Counted from the stretch's first letter, positions 1 to 10,998 are shown. The stretch is DNA of 64,000 nt from Plebeiibacterium marinum (GCF_026013615.1 NZ_JAPDPI010000007.1:89436-153435), one strand, 5' to 3'. The notes: generated from the sequence alone by a model not told the origin. Translations and numbers: made by a program.

Positions 1-3000
1 ACTAAAACTCTTTGTATATGGAGCTCCTCCTTCTTCAAGCGTACCAACAACATCTATGGTATAATCACTATTTCCTTGAGTTACTATTACATTAATCTCT
101 CCATCATTACCTCCATAACAACTTATATTTGAACTGGTTGTATTAGGATCAGTAACAGTAAAGTCAAATGGTTGAGTTAAAGTAATATCAATACTTGTAT
201 AAGTACAACTTTTACTATCTGTAATAATAAATCTGTATGTACCAGCATTAAAAGTAGTAACGTTCCATACATTATTATATGCAGGAAGCGGAGTACCATC
301 CTGTTCTTCCCATCTTATAGAGTAGCCTCCATTACTTCCGTTACAAGTATGTACGTCAATAGCGCCATCTCCGCCATTGTATTTTGTTAAATTGGTTGGA
401 GTAAAACCTACGTTCCATGGTAAAGGTTGGGCAACAATATAATCTCCTGAAGTCAGATCACATCCATTGTCATCCTTAACAACTACAAAATAAGTACCTT
501 GACTCAAACCTGTTATATGATCTAAACCAACTCCCTGACCCTGAATTACATTTGGAGTTCCTTTTTTGTACCACGTATAAGTATAATCACTTCCTCCAGC
601 TATTGTTCCACCATTTACATTTCCTTGTAAATCGATTTCACCATTAAGCTCACCATTACATTTAACATCAGTAATTAACTCAGCACCAATGGTTATCGGG
701 GCAGCTGGTTGAGTTATAGTTGCATCTGCAGCCAATACCTGATTTGTTTTTTCACAACTGGTACTATTATCCTTAACATCAACAACATATACACCAGCAG
801 TTAAACCGGTAAGTGGAGAAGATTTCCAAGTAGTTCCCCCATCAATACTATACACAAATGCTCCCGGGTCTCCATTTGAGTACTGTGTTGATAATGTTAA
901 AACTCCTGTTGCATCACCAAAACAATCAATATTTGTAGCAACACAAGTTGTTGTAAAATTCATAGGTTCAGTAACCGTATGATTTACAGTCGCTACAGCA
1001 CACCCTAATTCATCATGATCTCTAACCTGAAAATCATAAACGCCATCACCCAATAAATCAAATGTATGAGTTGCTCCAGTTCCTACGTACCAGTTTGCAC
1101 CGCCATCTTTGGAGTAATCATAATTACCGCTTCCTCCTGTGGCTGAAAGTATTACTTCACCATCTTCAATATCAAAACAAGAAGCATCTGTTGAATTACT
1201 TATTGTTAAATTCAAAGGCAAAGGTTGATCTACATAGATAACAGGATGAAGTTTATATTCACAAGCAGTTGCTTTTGAGTCCCTTACCCATATAGTATGA
1301 TTACCTGATAACAATCCGGCTTCTGTAAATAATGCAGCATTATCACCACCATTATATCCACCGTTATCCACATTAAATTGATAAGTCCCCGAACCTCCTG
1401 ATGCTGTAACTGTTACAGAACCATTTGCAAGTCCAAAGCAAGTTGCATCGGAAACTAAATTAGTAGTAAGGTTGAGAGCAATAGGATCAACCAAGGCATA
1501 ATTTCCTATTAAGTATTCACATGCAGTATTATTTTTATCTCTGACTTTTACATCATAATTTCCTTCAATCAATCCGGTAAAAGTAAAATCATCCATTGTG
1601 GCAGAAGTAGAATTGCCCCAGTCTTTTATAACCGGACCTTCCAATCTGAATTGGTAATCTCCAGAACCTCCATCTACTTTTACATAAATACTTCCGGAGT
1701 TTCCTCCATTACATGTGTTGTTAGTAATTATTGCTGCAGCCTCCAGGGTAATTGCAGAAAGTTGTCCCACAACCCAAGGTGTTGCCACATTATTATAATT
1801 ACAAAGTTCTGAATCAACAATATTGATATTGTAATTTCCCGGTGCAAGACTGCCAATAGAAATTGTACCACTTGCTGGTAGTATAAATGGAGCGCCACCT
1901 GACCAAGTTACAGTATATGGTGCTGTACCTCCAACAACATCCAACTCTATTGACCCGGTATTTTGTCCTGCACAATCAGCATCCGTAACAGTTACATTCT
2001 GAACAGTTAACTCAGTAGGTTCAGTAATGGTAAAGGTTTGAACTACAGGACCACAACTATTTGGCACATCTGTAATAGTAACTGTATAAGGACCATCTGC
2101 TTCATTAAGATTTTCAGCAAAAGCATCGGTTGAAATAATAACTCCAGCACCAACACTATTCTTCCACTCATAAACATAATTACCGCTACCTCCTTGCCCT
2201 AAAACCTGAAGTCGCCCATCATTGCCAAAGTTACAAGAAACATTAGTATGTTCAATTAAGGTATAACTAAGAGCAGGAACATCGGCAATGATCACACTTA
2301 CAGAAGTATAACCACAAGTAGGGTTAGCTAAATCCCGTACCCAAACTGTATATGTTCCTTCTCCTAATAAAGTTTCAGTATATCCATCAGCCCCACTATT
2401 ACCTGCAATCCATGTAGGTACAGCAACAATAGCTGGATCATCGGTTGTAAATTCATATGTACCAGATTCACCGCCACTAGCTCTTACCACAAAACTACCA
2501 TCAGTAGTTCCGTTACAAGTAATCCCAACTTGAGATTCTTCAACAAGACTTAATCCTGCTGGTTCTGTAATCACAATTGGAATAGCGATTTGTGTAATAC
2601 ATCTGTTATATAGCGGATTTGCATCACGTACCCAAATATTATAACTGCCATCTTCCAGCTTATTCAACTGGTATTGGTTTGCAGCAACATTTCCTGGCAA
2701 CCATACTTCAGCTGTTGTAGCCGGATCGGTTAATGAAAACTCATAACTACCTGAACCTCCGCCTGCTGTAACAGTATAAGAACCATCTGCCCCGTCTTTA
2801 CAAACATTATCATCATGATCAGCAGCATTTTCAGTAATTGTTAATGCCGGATTGGTCTCAATAAGAATTCCCAAATTAAATGTACAACCTTTTCCATCGG
2901 TAACAGTAACACTATGATTTCCAGCCGGCATATTGGTTTCTGTCAAAGCTGTACCTCCTGTTGACCAGGCAACTCCATAGCCTACTCCCGGATATGTTAC

Positions 3001-6000
3001 ATAATCAGTAGTACCTCCTGAAATAGTGATGGTTGAACTACCTTCACAAGTTCCTCCTGCAACAGAACAACCTGCACATCCCACTTTAACATTATCAACC
3101 TCAACAGCAGATAGGGCAGTTGGTTGAGTTATGGTAACTGTTAAAACATCAATTGCATCACAAGCTGCTGAGGACATATCTTTAACAGAAAAGCTATGCG
3201 GTCCCAAAGCCAAACCTGTAAAAGTTGGAGAAGCTTGCCACGAAGCACCACTATCATCCGAGTACTCATAACTTCCACTACCTCCTGAAGCCATTACCGT
3301 TACAATACCATTGCTCAAACCATTACATGTAATATTGGTTTGAGCATCTAGCTGTAGAACCAATTCGTATTCTTCAATATCCACAGAACCAGACATTGTA
3401 GAAATACATCCACCATAATCTGCAACTACGGTATAGGTACCTTCACCATCTTGCACAGGAGCAAAGTCAAAAGCCCCTCCCAAAACAACACCTGTATGAG
3501 TAATCCCTGCCCCAATAGCACCCCCGTTTAAAAGAAGTTCATACTCAACCCCTGCATCAGAACCACTTAATCCAACAATCACACCTTGAGGAGCCGGATC
3601 ATCAATACAATAAGCCCCACCTCCTGTAACAGAATAAGTTGTAGTTGGAGTACTTACAATTTCAATATCTACTTCAAAAGATGAAAGACAACCATTTGTA
3701 CTTTCATATTCATATCTAACAGTATAATTCCCTGGTGTCATTGTAGATGGAGACAACACTGCCAATCCATCATCAGCTGTAGCATCTGTTAAACCAACAG
3801 CCCCTCCAAGTAAAGAATAATTTCCATCTCCCCCATCAGGTAATGTACCGGTAAGATTTATGTCTGCCGAAGAAGTACAAATCTTATCTCCGTCAGACAC
3901 GCCCCAAAACGAAACCGGTATTTCATCATATATTGTAACATTCTGAATTATTGTAGTATCACAGCCATCACCTGCTTTAGTAAAATACATTGATACTTCA
4001 TATACACCTGATCCTACAGAAGGATCAATTTCGGCAGAATTATCACCAACACCACCATCCGTCAGGAACAATGTTGGATTTCCATTTATAGTAGCAGAGA
4101 AAGAAGCATCTCCTGCTGCGGCATCAGTACCACTAGCACTTATTGTCTGCTTTCCAGCATTTGTACAATAAGAGGCATTTAACCCACTTATAGCAACTTT
4201 TACTTCTGTTACATATATATTCCTGGTATCGGTTGTTGTACAACCTTTATTATCAACCGTATGTGTAATTACATTTGCTGTAGGGGATAAATTCACATTA
4301 GGATTACCAGGATAAAAATAATTACCAGCTACTCCTAGACCTGTATAAAAATGCGTAATTCCTCCAACTATAGAACCATTAGGTGTAAGTAAAACTTTAG
4401 AATCATTTTTACAGTATACAGTTTGTTCTGCAGTTCCCGCTGCATTATCAGGAAAAATGAAGCTGGCATCAATCGCCTCTACAATATCAAATGTTGACGT
4501 TAATGTATTGGTGCAAAGATTTGCATCCTGATATTCATATACCAATGTATAAGTTCCATCACCGTATATGTTGAACAAATTTAACGGATTTAACCATGCT
4601 GTACCATCTGCAATTCCCGAACCGATTACTCCTGATGCACCAGGTCCGGTAACGGTAAAAGTACCCCCATTAGGACTACCATCAAGGTTATATGTAGTAT
4701 TGTCATCACTACAATATTGAGTATTTGCACCAACCAGCGCCAATGGTGTACCAATTGTGATTGTAATGGAGCCTGTACCAGTACAATTAGTAGCTGCATC
4801 TGTGTAATCAAAATCAATTATATGCACACCATTACCTGCATCTTTAGGATTAAAAGTACACACAGCATCTGTAGGATCTGCATCTGTAAAACCGGACGAA
4901 GTACTGGAAAAAGTACCATTTACTGCAACATTATTTAATTCTCCGGTTAAGGTATAATCGGTATCATCATCCTGACAGGGATTAGCTGGAAGAGTTCCTC
5001 TATCAATAGTTACTGCACCTCCATTTAAATCATGAACTGTAGTTGTTCCAAAATCTGTAACCACACAGCCATTACCATCTGTATAAGTATATTGTATTGT
5101 AAATAATGTTTCAAAAGCAGTATTTCCAGGATCAAACGAAAGTGTTCCGGCATTTGCATCAGCAACTCTTCCCGGATCAAATCCAGCACCTCCAATAATT
5201 TGATATAGTCCCGTACTAGAACCTGAAACTACTAATGGCGTAGCTGTAATCACAGATGGATTTGCATCATCAGAACAAAAATCCGTTGGAATATTTGCAT
5301 TTACAGCAGCAACAGGGTGTTCTGTAATTACAATGCCTGTTTGCAAATCTCGAGAGCAAGAGTTTGTTGTAGCACGTACTGTATATACACCATCTGTTAC
5401 ACCATTAAAAGTAATGGCATTGCCTGTTCCCGAAATTGTTTGATCAACAACACCAGTCCCCTGATTATATAATTCGTACTCAACACTACCCTGGGTATCA
5501 TCAACCTGAATTGACACAGCTGGTTCATTGGCACAATAATCATTATCTGCAACCGTAATTGTTTGTGGTAAAGGAATTGTTTCTACAACTAGTTGGTCGC
5601 TTAGAATTGTTGTACAAGTTCCATTATTGGCCAAAACTGTATATGTTCCAGGAACAAGACCATTAAACTGAATTGTATTTACGCCATTACCAGTTAAAGG
5701 AGCATATATCGGATCAGCTGCACCATTTTTATATAAAGTATATGTAACACCTGCCTCGCCTGGATCATCCAACACTACGTTTCCGGAGTTACAAACAAAA
5801 CCATCTGTTACAAAATCAATATCAGTTGGAGCTGCTACAATAGTAATTATGTCTGAAATCCAGCTTGTACATGTTCCTGCTGTAATTCTGGCCATAACAG
5901 TATAATCACCTGCAGCTAAAGGCTGATTTAAAACGATATTCCTTGAATTACCAGTGAATCCCGCAACGGTACTCCCTTCCGCTACAGATCCTGTACCATC

Positions 6001-8196
6001 ATCATAATACAATATGTATGTTACACCAGTTTCTGTATCCGAGATTGTTAGAGTTGTATTTATTCCTTCACATAAAGATGTAGCAGATAAAGTAACTCCA
6101 GTTACATCTGGAGAAGCATTAATCACATAAGTATTTGTCATTACTTTATCACAAACACCATTTTTTGTTGCTATAACAGAATAAGTTCCTGCAGTTGATT
6201 GAGGAGTAAATGATAATCCTGTTCCGGCTATATTTCCTGATAATGTTTCTATTAAAGTTTCACCAGCACCACCATAATCTCTATATAAAGTATAGTCAAC
6301 CCCGTTTTCACTCGCATCTGTACTAAAAGTTATTGGATTTAATGGATCGGAACATAATGATCCCGCTACTGATGAACCCACATTTACCAAAGCAACGTCT
6401 TGCTCAATAACCACTGATCCTGACATTAAGATATCAGGGCATGTTGCTGTATTGGCATAAACTTGATAAGTACCCGCTGTATTATACGGCCCCCATGACA
6501 AAGCTCCTCCTGTACCAGCCTGAGAAACCTCTCCTAGGTCAACACCATCTCTATAAATTACATAATCAATACCTACCTCTGAATTTGGCAACTGCACCGT
6601 AGTACTTGAAGTTTCACAAATTGTACTAGAAGTTACAGGCCTGTCTGAAGGTGAAGTATATACACCAAAAGAAGCATAATTAGAAGAAGTTGCATCCTGC
6701 ACCAGGGCTAAAGAACATCCTGTTGCATCTGTAATACTAGACACCCAATAATTCGTATTGTCAACTGATAAAGTATTTAAATCCAGGTTTGCATTAGCAG
6801 CTACATTGCTAAAAGCTTCTGCTGGCAACCCTCTGTCATTTGAAAAGGTAACATTATAAGGCGCTATACCTCCAGTAATTGAAATATTTAAATTTGGATC
6901 ACCACTTAAACAAAATCTTGAAGGTAACCCATTGGTTGGGGTTAAAGAAACCCCTGTTACCCCATCCAGCGATACGGTGATGGAATTACTTTCCTTCCAA
7001 CACTCTTCATTTCCTTGTTCCCTAATAATAGTTTTATAAGTTCCCGCTAATGGGGCAACTATATTAGTATAGTTGGTAGTACCTGTTATACCATCTGCCA
7101 ATAAAGTTGTATTTCGAAACCAATCATACTCTACAGGAACAGATGGTGCTGCAACAAGTGAACTAGTAAGGTCAACCTGCGTAGCGTCACTACATATAGA
7201 AGAAGATGTACTAATTGTTACATCCGGCAACTCGTAATCCCGAACCGATACTACATTTGAAGTATATGTAGTAAGCACCGGAGGTGTACCACAAACACCC
7301 GTTACTTCCACATAATAATCTCCAGCCCCATCTGCTGGATTAATTGGATATATATCCACATCTGTATCCACATTTTGAACAGGTCCGGGAGCTACCGGAT
7401 CAAAATACCATTCATATGTAAAACTCCCTGTATTAAAAGGGATAACTTCTAAATCTACACTTGGTATTGCAGCACCAACGCAAACTGAATAACCTCCTAC
7501 AACCTGTACTTGAATTGTCGAAACATCAGAAATTGTTATCGTGTTAGATGGCTTCGTACATTTTGACGAAATATCTTGCACCATAACAAAAACCCCATCT
7601 AATAAGTCATAGTCTGCCGCCCCTACTGTATATTCTGGAGTAAACTTTACATTATTATCATCAACTAAAGTATTTAAACCCGTATTTGGATCCACAGTCC
7701 AGATCTGATATGTATATTTTGTCTCATTATCAGGAGATATCCTAAAGTCAACATCATCATGGGAACAAAGCAAAACATCTTCGGTTGAACCATCAGATTC
7801 CAAAATCGGATCAGTAGCATAAGACCAGGTATTGGAACTGATTGCCACATCATAACTATGCTGACTGGTACCATTCTTATATGTCCAAACAATAGTAACT
7901 GTTGTTGGTGCAACGATACTTGCCGGGACTGTTATTAATGCATTTGGATCATTTATATTGGAAAACTGCAAGCCTCCTGTTGAAGTCCATTCTCCCTGTG
8001 ATCTATGACCATTGGGGGTATTGTCTGCTTCAAACAAATCATACCCCGTAAAGGTACTTAAATCACAAACCGTCATAGTTTGCGAATTTATTAATGTTGA
8101 ATAACCCAAAAGTATAAACACAACAAAGCTCAACCGCATAATAATCCGATTGAGCACATCTCTTTTGTGTTGAAAGTGTGTGTTAAGATGCATCAT
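1..8196 (-). CDS. Giant secreted SprB-repeat surface protein (partial, C-terminus off window)
   Basis: This frame is open from an ATG at 8196 to base 1, giving 2732 codons with no stop, so the C-terminus lies outside. The N-terminus has a hydrophobic signal segment (about residues 20-40, RLSFVVFILLGYSTLINSQ). Met20 (8139) would give a more canonical signal peptide and is an alternative start. The part nearest the left edge (bases 1-3400) is made of units of about 90 residues carrying the SprB-repeat signature, for example ISCYGGNDGEI and ITCNGTTDGSF. The N-terminal half (3400-7900) has looser Ig-like units of about 80 residues, with paired Cys and endings like GTYTVLANNGTC. SprB-type proteins are cell-surface adhesins used in gliding or attachment and are usually exported by the type IX system; export by that route is inferred, since the sorting domain would be off-window. 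No enzyme domain was recognised. Confidence 0.9.
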   Translation of the reverse strand, partial: MMHLNTHFQHKRDVLNRIIMRLSFVVFILLGYSTLINSQTMTVCDLSTFTGYDLFEADNTPNGHRSQGEWTSTGGLQFSNINDPNALITVPASIVAPTTVTIVWTYKNGTSQHSYDVAISSNTWSYATDPILESDGSTEDVLLCSHDDVDFRISPDNETKYTYQIWTVDPNTGLNTLVDDNNVKFTPEYTVGAADYDLLDGVFVMVQDISSKCTKPSNTITISDVSTIQVQVVGGYSVCVGAAIPSVDLEVIPFNTGSFTYEWYFDPVAPGPVQNVDTDVDIYPINPADGAGDYYVEVTGVCGTPPVLTTYTSNVVSVRDYELPDVTISTSSSICSDATQVDLTSSLVAAPSVPVEYDWFRNTTLLADGITGTTNYTNIVAPLAGTYKTIIREQGNEECWKESNSITVSLDGVTGVSLTPTNGLPSRFCLSGDPNLNISITGGIAPYNVTFSNDRGLPAEAFSNVAANANLDLNTLSVDNTNYWVSSITDATGCSLALVQDATSSNYASFGVYTSPSDRPVTSSTICETSSTTVQLPNSEVGIDYVIYRDGVDLGEVSQAGTGGALSWGPYNTAGTYQVYANTATCPDILMSGSVVIEQDVALVNVGSSVAGSLCSDPLNPITFSTDASENGVDYTLYRDYGGAGETLIETLSGNIAGTGLSFTPQSTAGTYSVIATKNGVCDKVMTNTYVINASPDVTGVTLSATSLCEGINTTLTISDTETGVTYILYYDDGTGSVAEGSTVAGFTGNSRNIVLNQPLAAGDYTVMARITAGTCTSWISDIITIVAAPTDIDFVTDGFVCNSGNVVLDDPGEAGVTYTLYKNGAADPIYAPLTGNGVNTIQFNGLVPGTYTVLANNGTCTTILSDQLVVETIPLPQTITVADNDYCANEPAVSIQVDDTQGSVEYELYNQGTGVVDQTISGTGNAITFNGVTDGVYTVRATTNSCSRDLQTGIVITEHPVAAVNANIPTDFCSDDANPSVITATPLVVSGSSTGLYQIIGGAGFDPGRVADANAGTLSFDPGNTAFETLFTIQYTYTDGNGCVVTDFGTTTVHDLNGGAVTIDRGTLPANPCQDDDTDYTLTGELNNVAVNGTFSSTSSGFTDADPTDAVCTFNPKDAGNGVHIIDFDYTDAATNCTGTGSITITIGTPLALVGANTQYCSDDNTTYNLDGSPNGGTFTVTGPGASGVIGSGIADGTAWLNPLNLFNIYGDGTYTLVYEYQDANLCTNTLTSTFDIVEAIDASFIFPDNAAGTAEQTVYCKNDSKVLLTPNGSIVGGITHFYTGLGVAGNYFYPGNPNVNLSPTANVITHTVDNKGCTTTDTRNIYVTEVKVAISGLNASYCTNAGKQTISASGTDAAAGDASFSATINGNPTLFLTDGGVGDNSAEIDPSVGSGVYEVSMYFTKAGDGCDTTIIQNVTIYDEIPVSFWGVSDGDKICTSSADINLTGTLPDGGDGNYSLLGGAVGLTDATADDGLAVLSPSTMTPGNYTVRYEYESTNGCLSSFEVDIEIVSTPTTTYSVTGGGAYCIDDPAPQGVIVGLSGSDAGVEYELLLNGGAIGAGITHTGVVLGGAFDFAPVQDGEGTYTVVADYGGCISTMSGSVDIEEYELVLQLDAQTNITCNGLSNGIVTVMASGGSGSYEYSDDSGASWQASPTFTGLALGPHSFSVKDMSSAACDAIDVLTVTITQPTALSAVEVDNVKVGCAGCSVAGGTCEGSSTITISGGTTDYVTYPGVGYGVAWSTGGTALTETNMPAGNHSVTVTDGKGCTFNLGILIETNPALTITENAADHDDNVCKDGADGSYTVTAGGGSGSYEFSLTDPATTAEVWLPGNVAANQYQLNKLEDGSYNIWVRDANPLYNRCITQIAIPIVITEPAGLSLVEESQVGITCNGTTDGSFVVRASGGESGTYEFTTDDPAIVAVPTWIAGNSGADGYTETLLGEGTYTVWVRDLANPTCGYTSVSVIIADVPALSYTLIEHTNVSCNFGNDGRLQVLGQGGSGNYVYEWKNSVGAGVIISTDAFAENLNEADGPYTVTITDVPNSCGPVVQTFTITEPTELTVQNVTVTDADCAGQNTGSIELDVVGGTAPYTVTWSGGAPFILPASGTISIGSLAPGNYNINIVDSELCNYNNVATPWVVGQLSAITLEAAAIITNNTCNGGNSGSIYVKVDGGSGDYQFRLEGPVIKDWGNSTSATMDDFTFTGLIEGNYDVKVRDKNNTACEYLIGNYALVDPIALNLTTNLVSDATCFGLANGSVTVTASGGSGTYQFNVDNGGYNGGDNAALFTEAGLLSGNHTIWVRDSKATACEYKLHPVIYVDQPLPLNLTISNSTDASCFDIEDGEVILSATGGSGNYDYSKDGGANWYVGTGATHTFDLLGDGVYDFQVRDHDELGCAVATVNHTVTEPMNFTTTCVATNIDCFGDATGVLTLSTQYSNGDPGAFVYSIDGGTTWKSSPLTGLTAGVYVVDVKDNSTSCEKTNQVLAADATITQPAAPITIGAELITDVKCNGELNGEIDLQGNVNGGTIAGGSDYTYTWYKKGTPNVIQGQGVGLDHITGLSQGTYFVVVKDDNGCDLTSGDYIVAQPLPWNVGFTPTNLTKYNGGDGAIDVHTCNGSNGGYSIRWEEQDGTPLPAYNNVWNVTTFNAGTYRFIITDSKSCTYTSIDITLTQPFDFTVTDPNTTSSNISCYGGNDGEINVIVTQGNSDYTIDVVGTLEEGGAPYTKSFS

Positions 8197-8693
8197 ACTA
8201 TATATAGTTTAAGTCCCCTATTAGGTATTGCTCCCCAATTAAATTAGCTGGCCTTGCTCTTTAACTGGATCTAAAATTTGGTCCTTTTCACAACACCTGG
8301 AACTGTATACGCTTATTTTTTTAAAATGTTTTTAATCCTAACCGAAAAATAATCAAGTAATTAAATGCCTGATTTATTAAGGTGTAATAAGGTTTATTTT
8401 CAACACATAGAAATGCAATAATGCTAATAATAAGAAATCCACTTCATGGAATTCTTATTATTGGGACGTTGTCCCAAACCCTACTCACTTTTTGTCATTG
8501 CCACAAAAAGTAAGCAAAAAAGTCTAGAGCAAAAGAATCCTTCCTCCCACATCACCCTTCAATTCCATCCGGCACACATCCTCCTCAAGTGCGCCCTTGA
8601 AGGCCTCACTCCATCCCCGGCCCGGACTCTTGCTCAGGCCTCCCCACTTTGATTTACAGCTCCAAACACTTCTAGGCTAAAAAATACATTCTA
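8197..8693. other. Intergenic region with two small perfect inverted repeats
   Basis: This is the gap between the divergently placed start of the giant surface gene and the end of dprA. It holds a 7-bp stem with a 3-nt loop (TTGGGAC/GTCCCAA, 8461-8477) and a 9-bp stem with a 7-nt loop (ACTTTTTGT/ACAAAAAGT, 8487-8511). Base composition becomes more GC-rich from about 8560 to 8650 (cccggcccgg region), unlike the AT-rich surroundings. A 68-codon frame crosses the hairpins, but its composition does not resemble a real protein. The 5' leader and promoter of the giant gene should lie at about 8200-8400, but no clean TAnnTTTG element was found. Confidence 0.5.
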
Positions 8694-9812
8694 CTACAAA
8701 CACCTATATACATTTCCCGGTAAACTTTTTACCAGACCATCAAACTCCAACTGGAGCATGAGGGATGATATTTTATTAACCGGCATTCCGGTTTTTAAAC
8801 TTACTAAATTTAATGTGGCTTCTTTTTCCTGTCGTACCATATTATATACAATACCGGCGTCCCCTTCCGGTTGCACAAACATAGTTAATTGTTTGGCATC
8901 TGCCAAGTCTTCTTTTCGCTCCCAACCCAAGGCATACTCAACGTCTTCAATTTTCTCAATCATGGCTGCCACATTGGTCTTTATCAACTTATTGCACCCC
9001 CTACTAAACTCATCATCAATCCTTCCCGGAAATGCTAACACATCACGGTTATAGGATTGTGCCAAATGTGCCGTTATCAAAGAGCCTCCTTTTTCGGCAG
9101 ATTCCACTACCAAAGTTGCATCTGCCAATCCGGCAATAATCCTGTTTCTTTTCACAAAATTCTGCCTGTCGGGATTGGTGCCACTCATAAACTCCGTAAC
9201 CAAGGCCCCTTTTGCTAAAAGGTTTGCCGCCGTATCGCGATGCATGCCCGGGTATATACGATCCAACCCATGTGCCAATACAGCTATTGTTGGCAAACCA
9301 AACTCCAAAGCTGCTTTATGAGCACAAATATCAACTCCATAAGCCAAACCACTCACTATGGTTGTATTAGGATAATAACGTGATATATCCCTAATTAAAT
9401 TTCTACAGTTCTCTTTTCCTGCTTCCGTTACATTCCTCGTCCCCACAACGGCAAGCAATTTTTGTCCCTCCAGGGAATGGTTTCCTTTATGGTAAATCAT
9501 TACCGGTGCATCTTCGCACTGGTTTAAACGAACCGGAAAAGTATCATCTAAAAAGAAACTGGCTTTCAAATTATTCTTTTCTATAAACTCAAGTTCTTTT
9601 TCTGCACGCTCAAGGGTATTGGATTTTGTAATTAACGAGGCTGTGATCGCTCCCACACCCGGAATTTTACCAAGCACCCCTTCCTTCTCCCTGAAAACAG
9701 CTTCTACATCGCCCAAATAGGCTATGATATTTCTTATTAATACAGGTCCGATACCTTTTATTAAACTGATTGCAATCTGATACTTTAAATCGGTTTGGTT
9801 CACTTTTACCAT
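8694..9812 (-). CDS. dprA: DNA-processing protein DprA (Smf)
   Basis: DprA binds incoming single-stranded DNA in the cytoplasm and loads RecA during natural transformation. The protein has an N-terminal helix-hairpin-helix region (IKGIGPVLIRNI and LGKIPGVGAITA). The Rossmann-like core follows, with VVGTRNVTEAG, the diagnostic IVSGLAYGVDICAHKAAL, and ESAEKGGSLITA. A C-terminal winged-helix DprA domain ends in VKSLPGNVYRC. I chose the ATG at 9812 (MVKVNQTDLKYQ); a start 20 codons upstream adds a segment that does not look conserved. Length (372 residues) is normal for the family. It lies 262 bases from folE, separated by short repeats, so it is probably transcribed separately. Confidence 0.95.
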   Translation of the reverse strand: MVKVNQTDLKYQIAISLIKGIGPVLIRNIIAYLGDVEAVFREKEGVLGKIPGVGAITASLITKSNTLERAEKELEFIEKNNLKASFFLDDTFPVRLNQCEDAPVMIYHKGNHSLEGQKLLAVVGTRNVTEAGKENCRNLIRDISRYYPNTTIVSGLAYGVDICAHKAALEFGLPTIAVLAHGLDRIYPGMHRDTAANLLAKGALVTEFMSGTNPDRQNFVKRNRIIAGLADATLVVESAEKGGSLITAHLAQSYNRDVLAFPGRIDDEFSRGCNKLIKTNVAAMIEKIEDVEYALGWERKEDLADAKQLTMFVQPEGDAGIVYNMVRQEKEATLNLVSLKTGMPVNKISSLMLQLEFDGLVKSLPGNVYRCL

Positions 9813-9937
9813 ATTATTTTTTAAACATGAGTAAAAATATGTATTCTTATTGACTTGACACAATCGACCCAATGGTCAAATACAAACATTCAGCCTTACT
9901 TTTAAACATCTTATCCACATGGTGGAAAACGAAGACA

Positions 9938-10015
9938 CAATGAACAATGAGCAATCAACAATGAACAATGAACAATGAGCAATGCACAATGAGACAATCA
10001 ACGATGACAATGACA
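9938..10015. repeat. 7-bp tandem repeat tract (CATTGTT family)
   Basis: Read on the minus strand, the tract is a series of heptamers varying around CATTGTT (CATTGTG, CATTGCT, CATTGTT, GATTGCT), about nine units with small interruptions. It sits between the end of folE and the start of dprA. The same heptamer periodicity, with different heptamers, occurs in the repeat clusters at 15.1-15.7 and 21.7-22.0 kb. No coding potential. Confidence 0.75.
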
Positions 10016-10017
10016 TC

Positions 10018-10068
10018 TAGCTATAGGCGCAGCGTCCTAAAAACCAAAGGCGAAGCCGTCCTAAGAGC
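10018..10068. repeat. Solitary copy of the GGACG(G)CT-CGCC intergenic module
   Basis: Just downstream of the folE stop, on the minus strand, are two related words, GGACGGCTTCGCC and GGACGCTGCGCC, bounded by AGCT motifs. The same pair of words is the core of the repeat clusters at 15.1-15.6 and 21.8-22.0 kb. This is a shorter, diverged copy of that element. Each word can form a small GC-rich hairpin. Confidence 0.6.
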
Positions 10069-10074
10069 TAATCA

Positions 10075-10701
10075 TTAATGTAATTTATTCGAGATAATAT
10101 TAAAGAACTCCTCACGGGTGGCCTGGTTTTTCATAAAGGCACCAGTAAAATCTGATGTGGTAGTAACAGAGTGCTGCTTTTGTACACCACGCATTTGCAT
10201 ACACATATGCTGTGCTTCAATCACAACAGCCACTCCCAATGGGTTTAAAGTATTCTGGATAGCGTCTTTAATTTGGGTAGTTAAGCGTTCCTGCACCTGC
10301 AAGCGACGGGCAAAAGCTTCCACAACACGAGCAATTTTACTTAATCCGGTAATATGGTGGCGGGGAATATAGGCTACGTGAGCCTTCCCAAAAAACGGTA
10401 ACATATGGTGTTCGCATAACGAATACAATTCAATATCCTTTACTATCACCATTTGCTGGTAATCTTCGCGAAACATAGCTGATTTGATGATTTCTTCCGG
10501 ATCCATATCATACCCCTGGGTCAGAAATTGAAAGGCTTTAGCCACACGCAAGGGGGTTTTTTCTAATCCTTCGCGCTTTACATCTTCTCCTAAAAGGGTA
10601 ATTACTTCTGAGAAATTATCGGATAACTTTTCTGTTGTTTCGTCATCGTATTTCTCAACTTTGCTGTACCGGCTGTTGTTTCCATTTAAAGTAAATTCCA
10701 T
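10075..10701 (-). CDS. folE: GTP cyclohydrolase I
   Basis: FolE converts GTP to 7,8-dihydroneopterin triphosphate, the first step of tetrahydrofolate synthesis (and of queuosine precursors in bacteria using this enzyme). The signature [16 protein letters not shown] places zinc ligands Cys96 and His99, with the third, Cys167, in [11 protein letters not shown]. The catalytic core [20 protein letters not shown] and the C-terminal [13 protein letters not shown] are intact. At 208 residues it has the normal bacterial length plus a short N-terminal extension. It stands alone, with repeat-rich gaps on both sides. Confidence 0.97.
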   Translation of the reverse strand: MEFTLNGNNSRYSKVEKYDDETTEKLSDNFSEVITLLGEDVKREGLEKTPLRVAKAFQFLTQGYDMDPEEIIKSAMFREDYQQMVIVKDIELYSLCEHHMLPFFGKAHVAYIPRHHITGLSKIARVVEAFARRLQVQERLTTQIKDAIQNTLNPLGVAVVIEAQHMCMQMRGVQKQHSVTTTSDFTGAFMKNQATREEFFNIISNKLH

Positions 10702-10998
10702 TTCAATACTGAATTATATATTTTTCTCTCACTTACCGGCTACAAAAATCATAAAAAAAAATCAGCTAAACACTGACTTTTGTGATTTTTATTAATCCAA
10801 CAGTCTTAAACAGATTATTAGTCCCGATAGCTTCAGGAAGACATGAGAATGATTTACAAAGCCTGCTCCGTCCTTGTGGAGGCGCTTGACACCAACATGT
10901 TAACAAACAACAACCTACTTTACTAACAAATTCACTATAAATACAATACAAAAGTCTTAACAAAATATTGCAACCTATTACTCTTTAAACAAAATGGC

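Noticed and set aside
4626..4938. Short frames inside the giant adhesin gene
   Set aside because: They are out of frame with a clear coding sequence that continues through the region.
8446..8652. 68-codon frame (plus) in the gap before the adhesin gene
   Set aside because: It crosses two palindromes and a GC-rich stretch, has no domain or start signal, and its composition resembles a translated repeat.
10766..10963. 65-codon frame (minus) in the folE-Omp85 gap
   Set aside because: No domain, no start signal, and it lies in a gap rich in small repeats.
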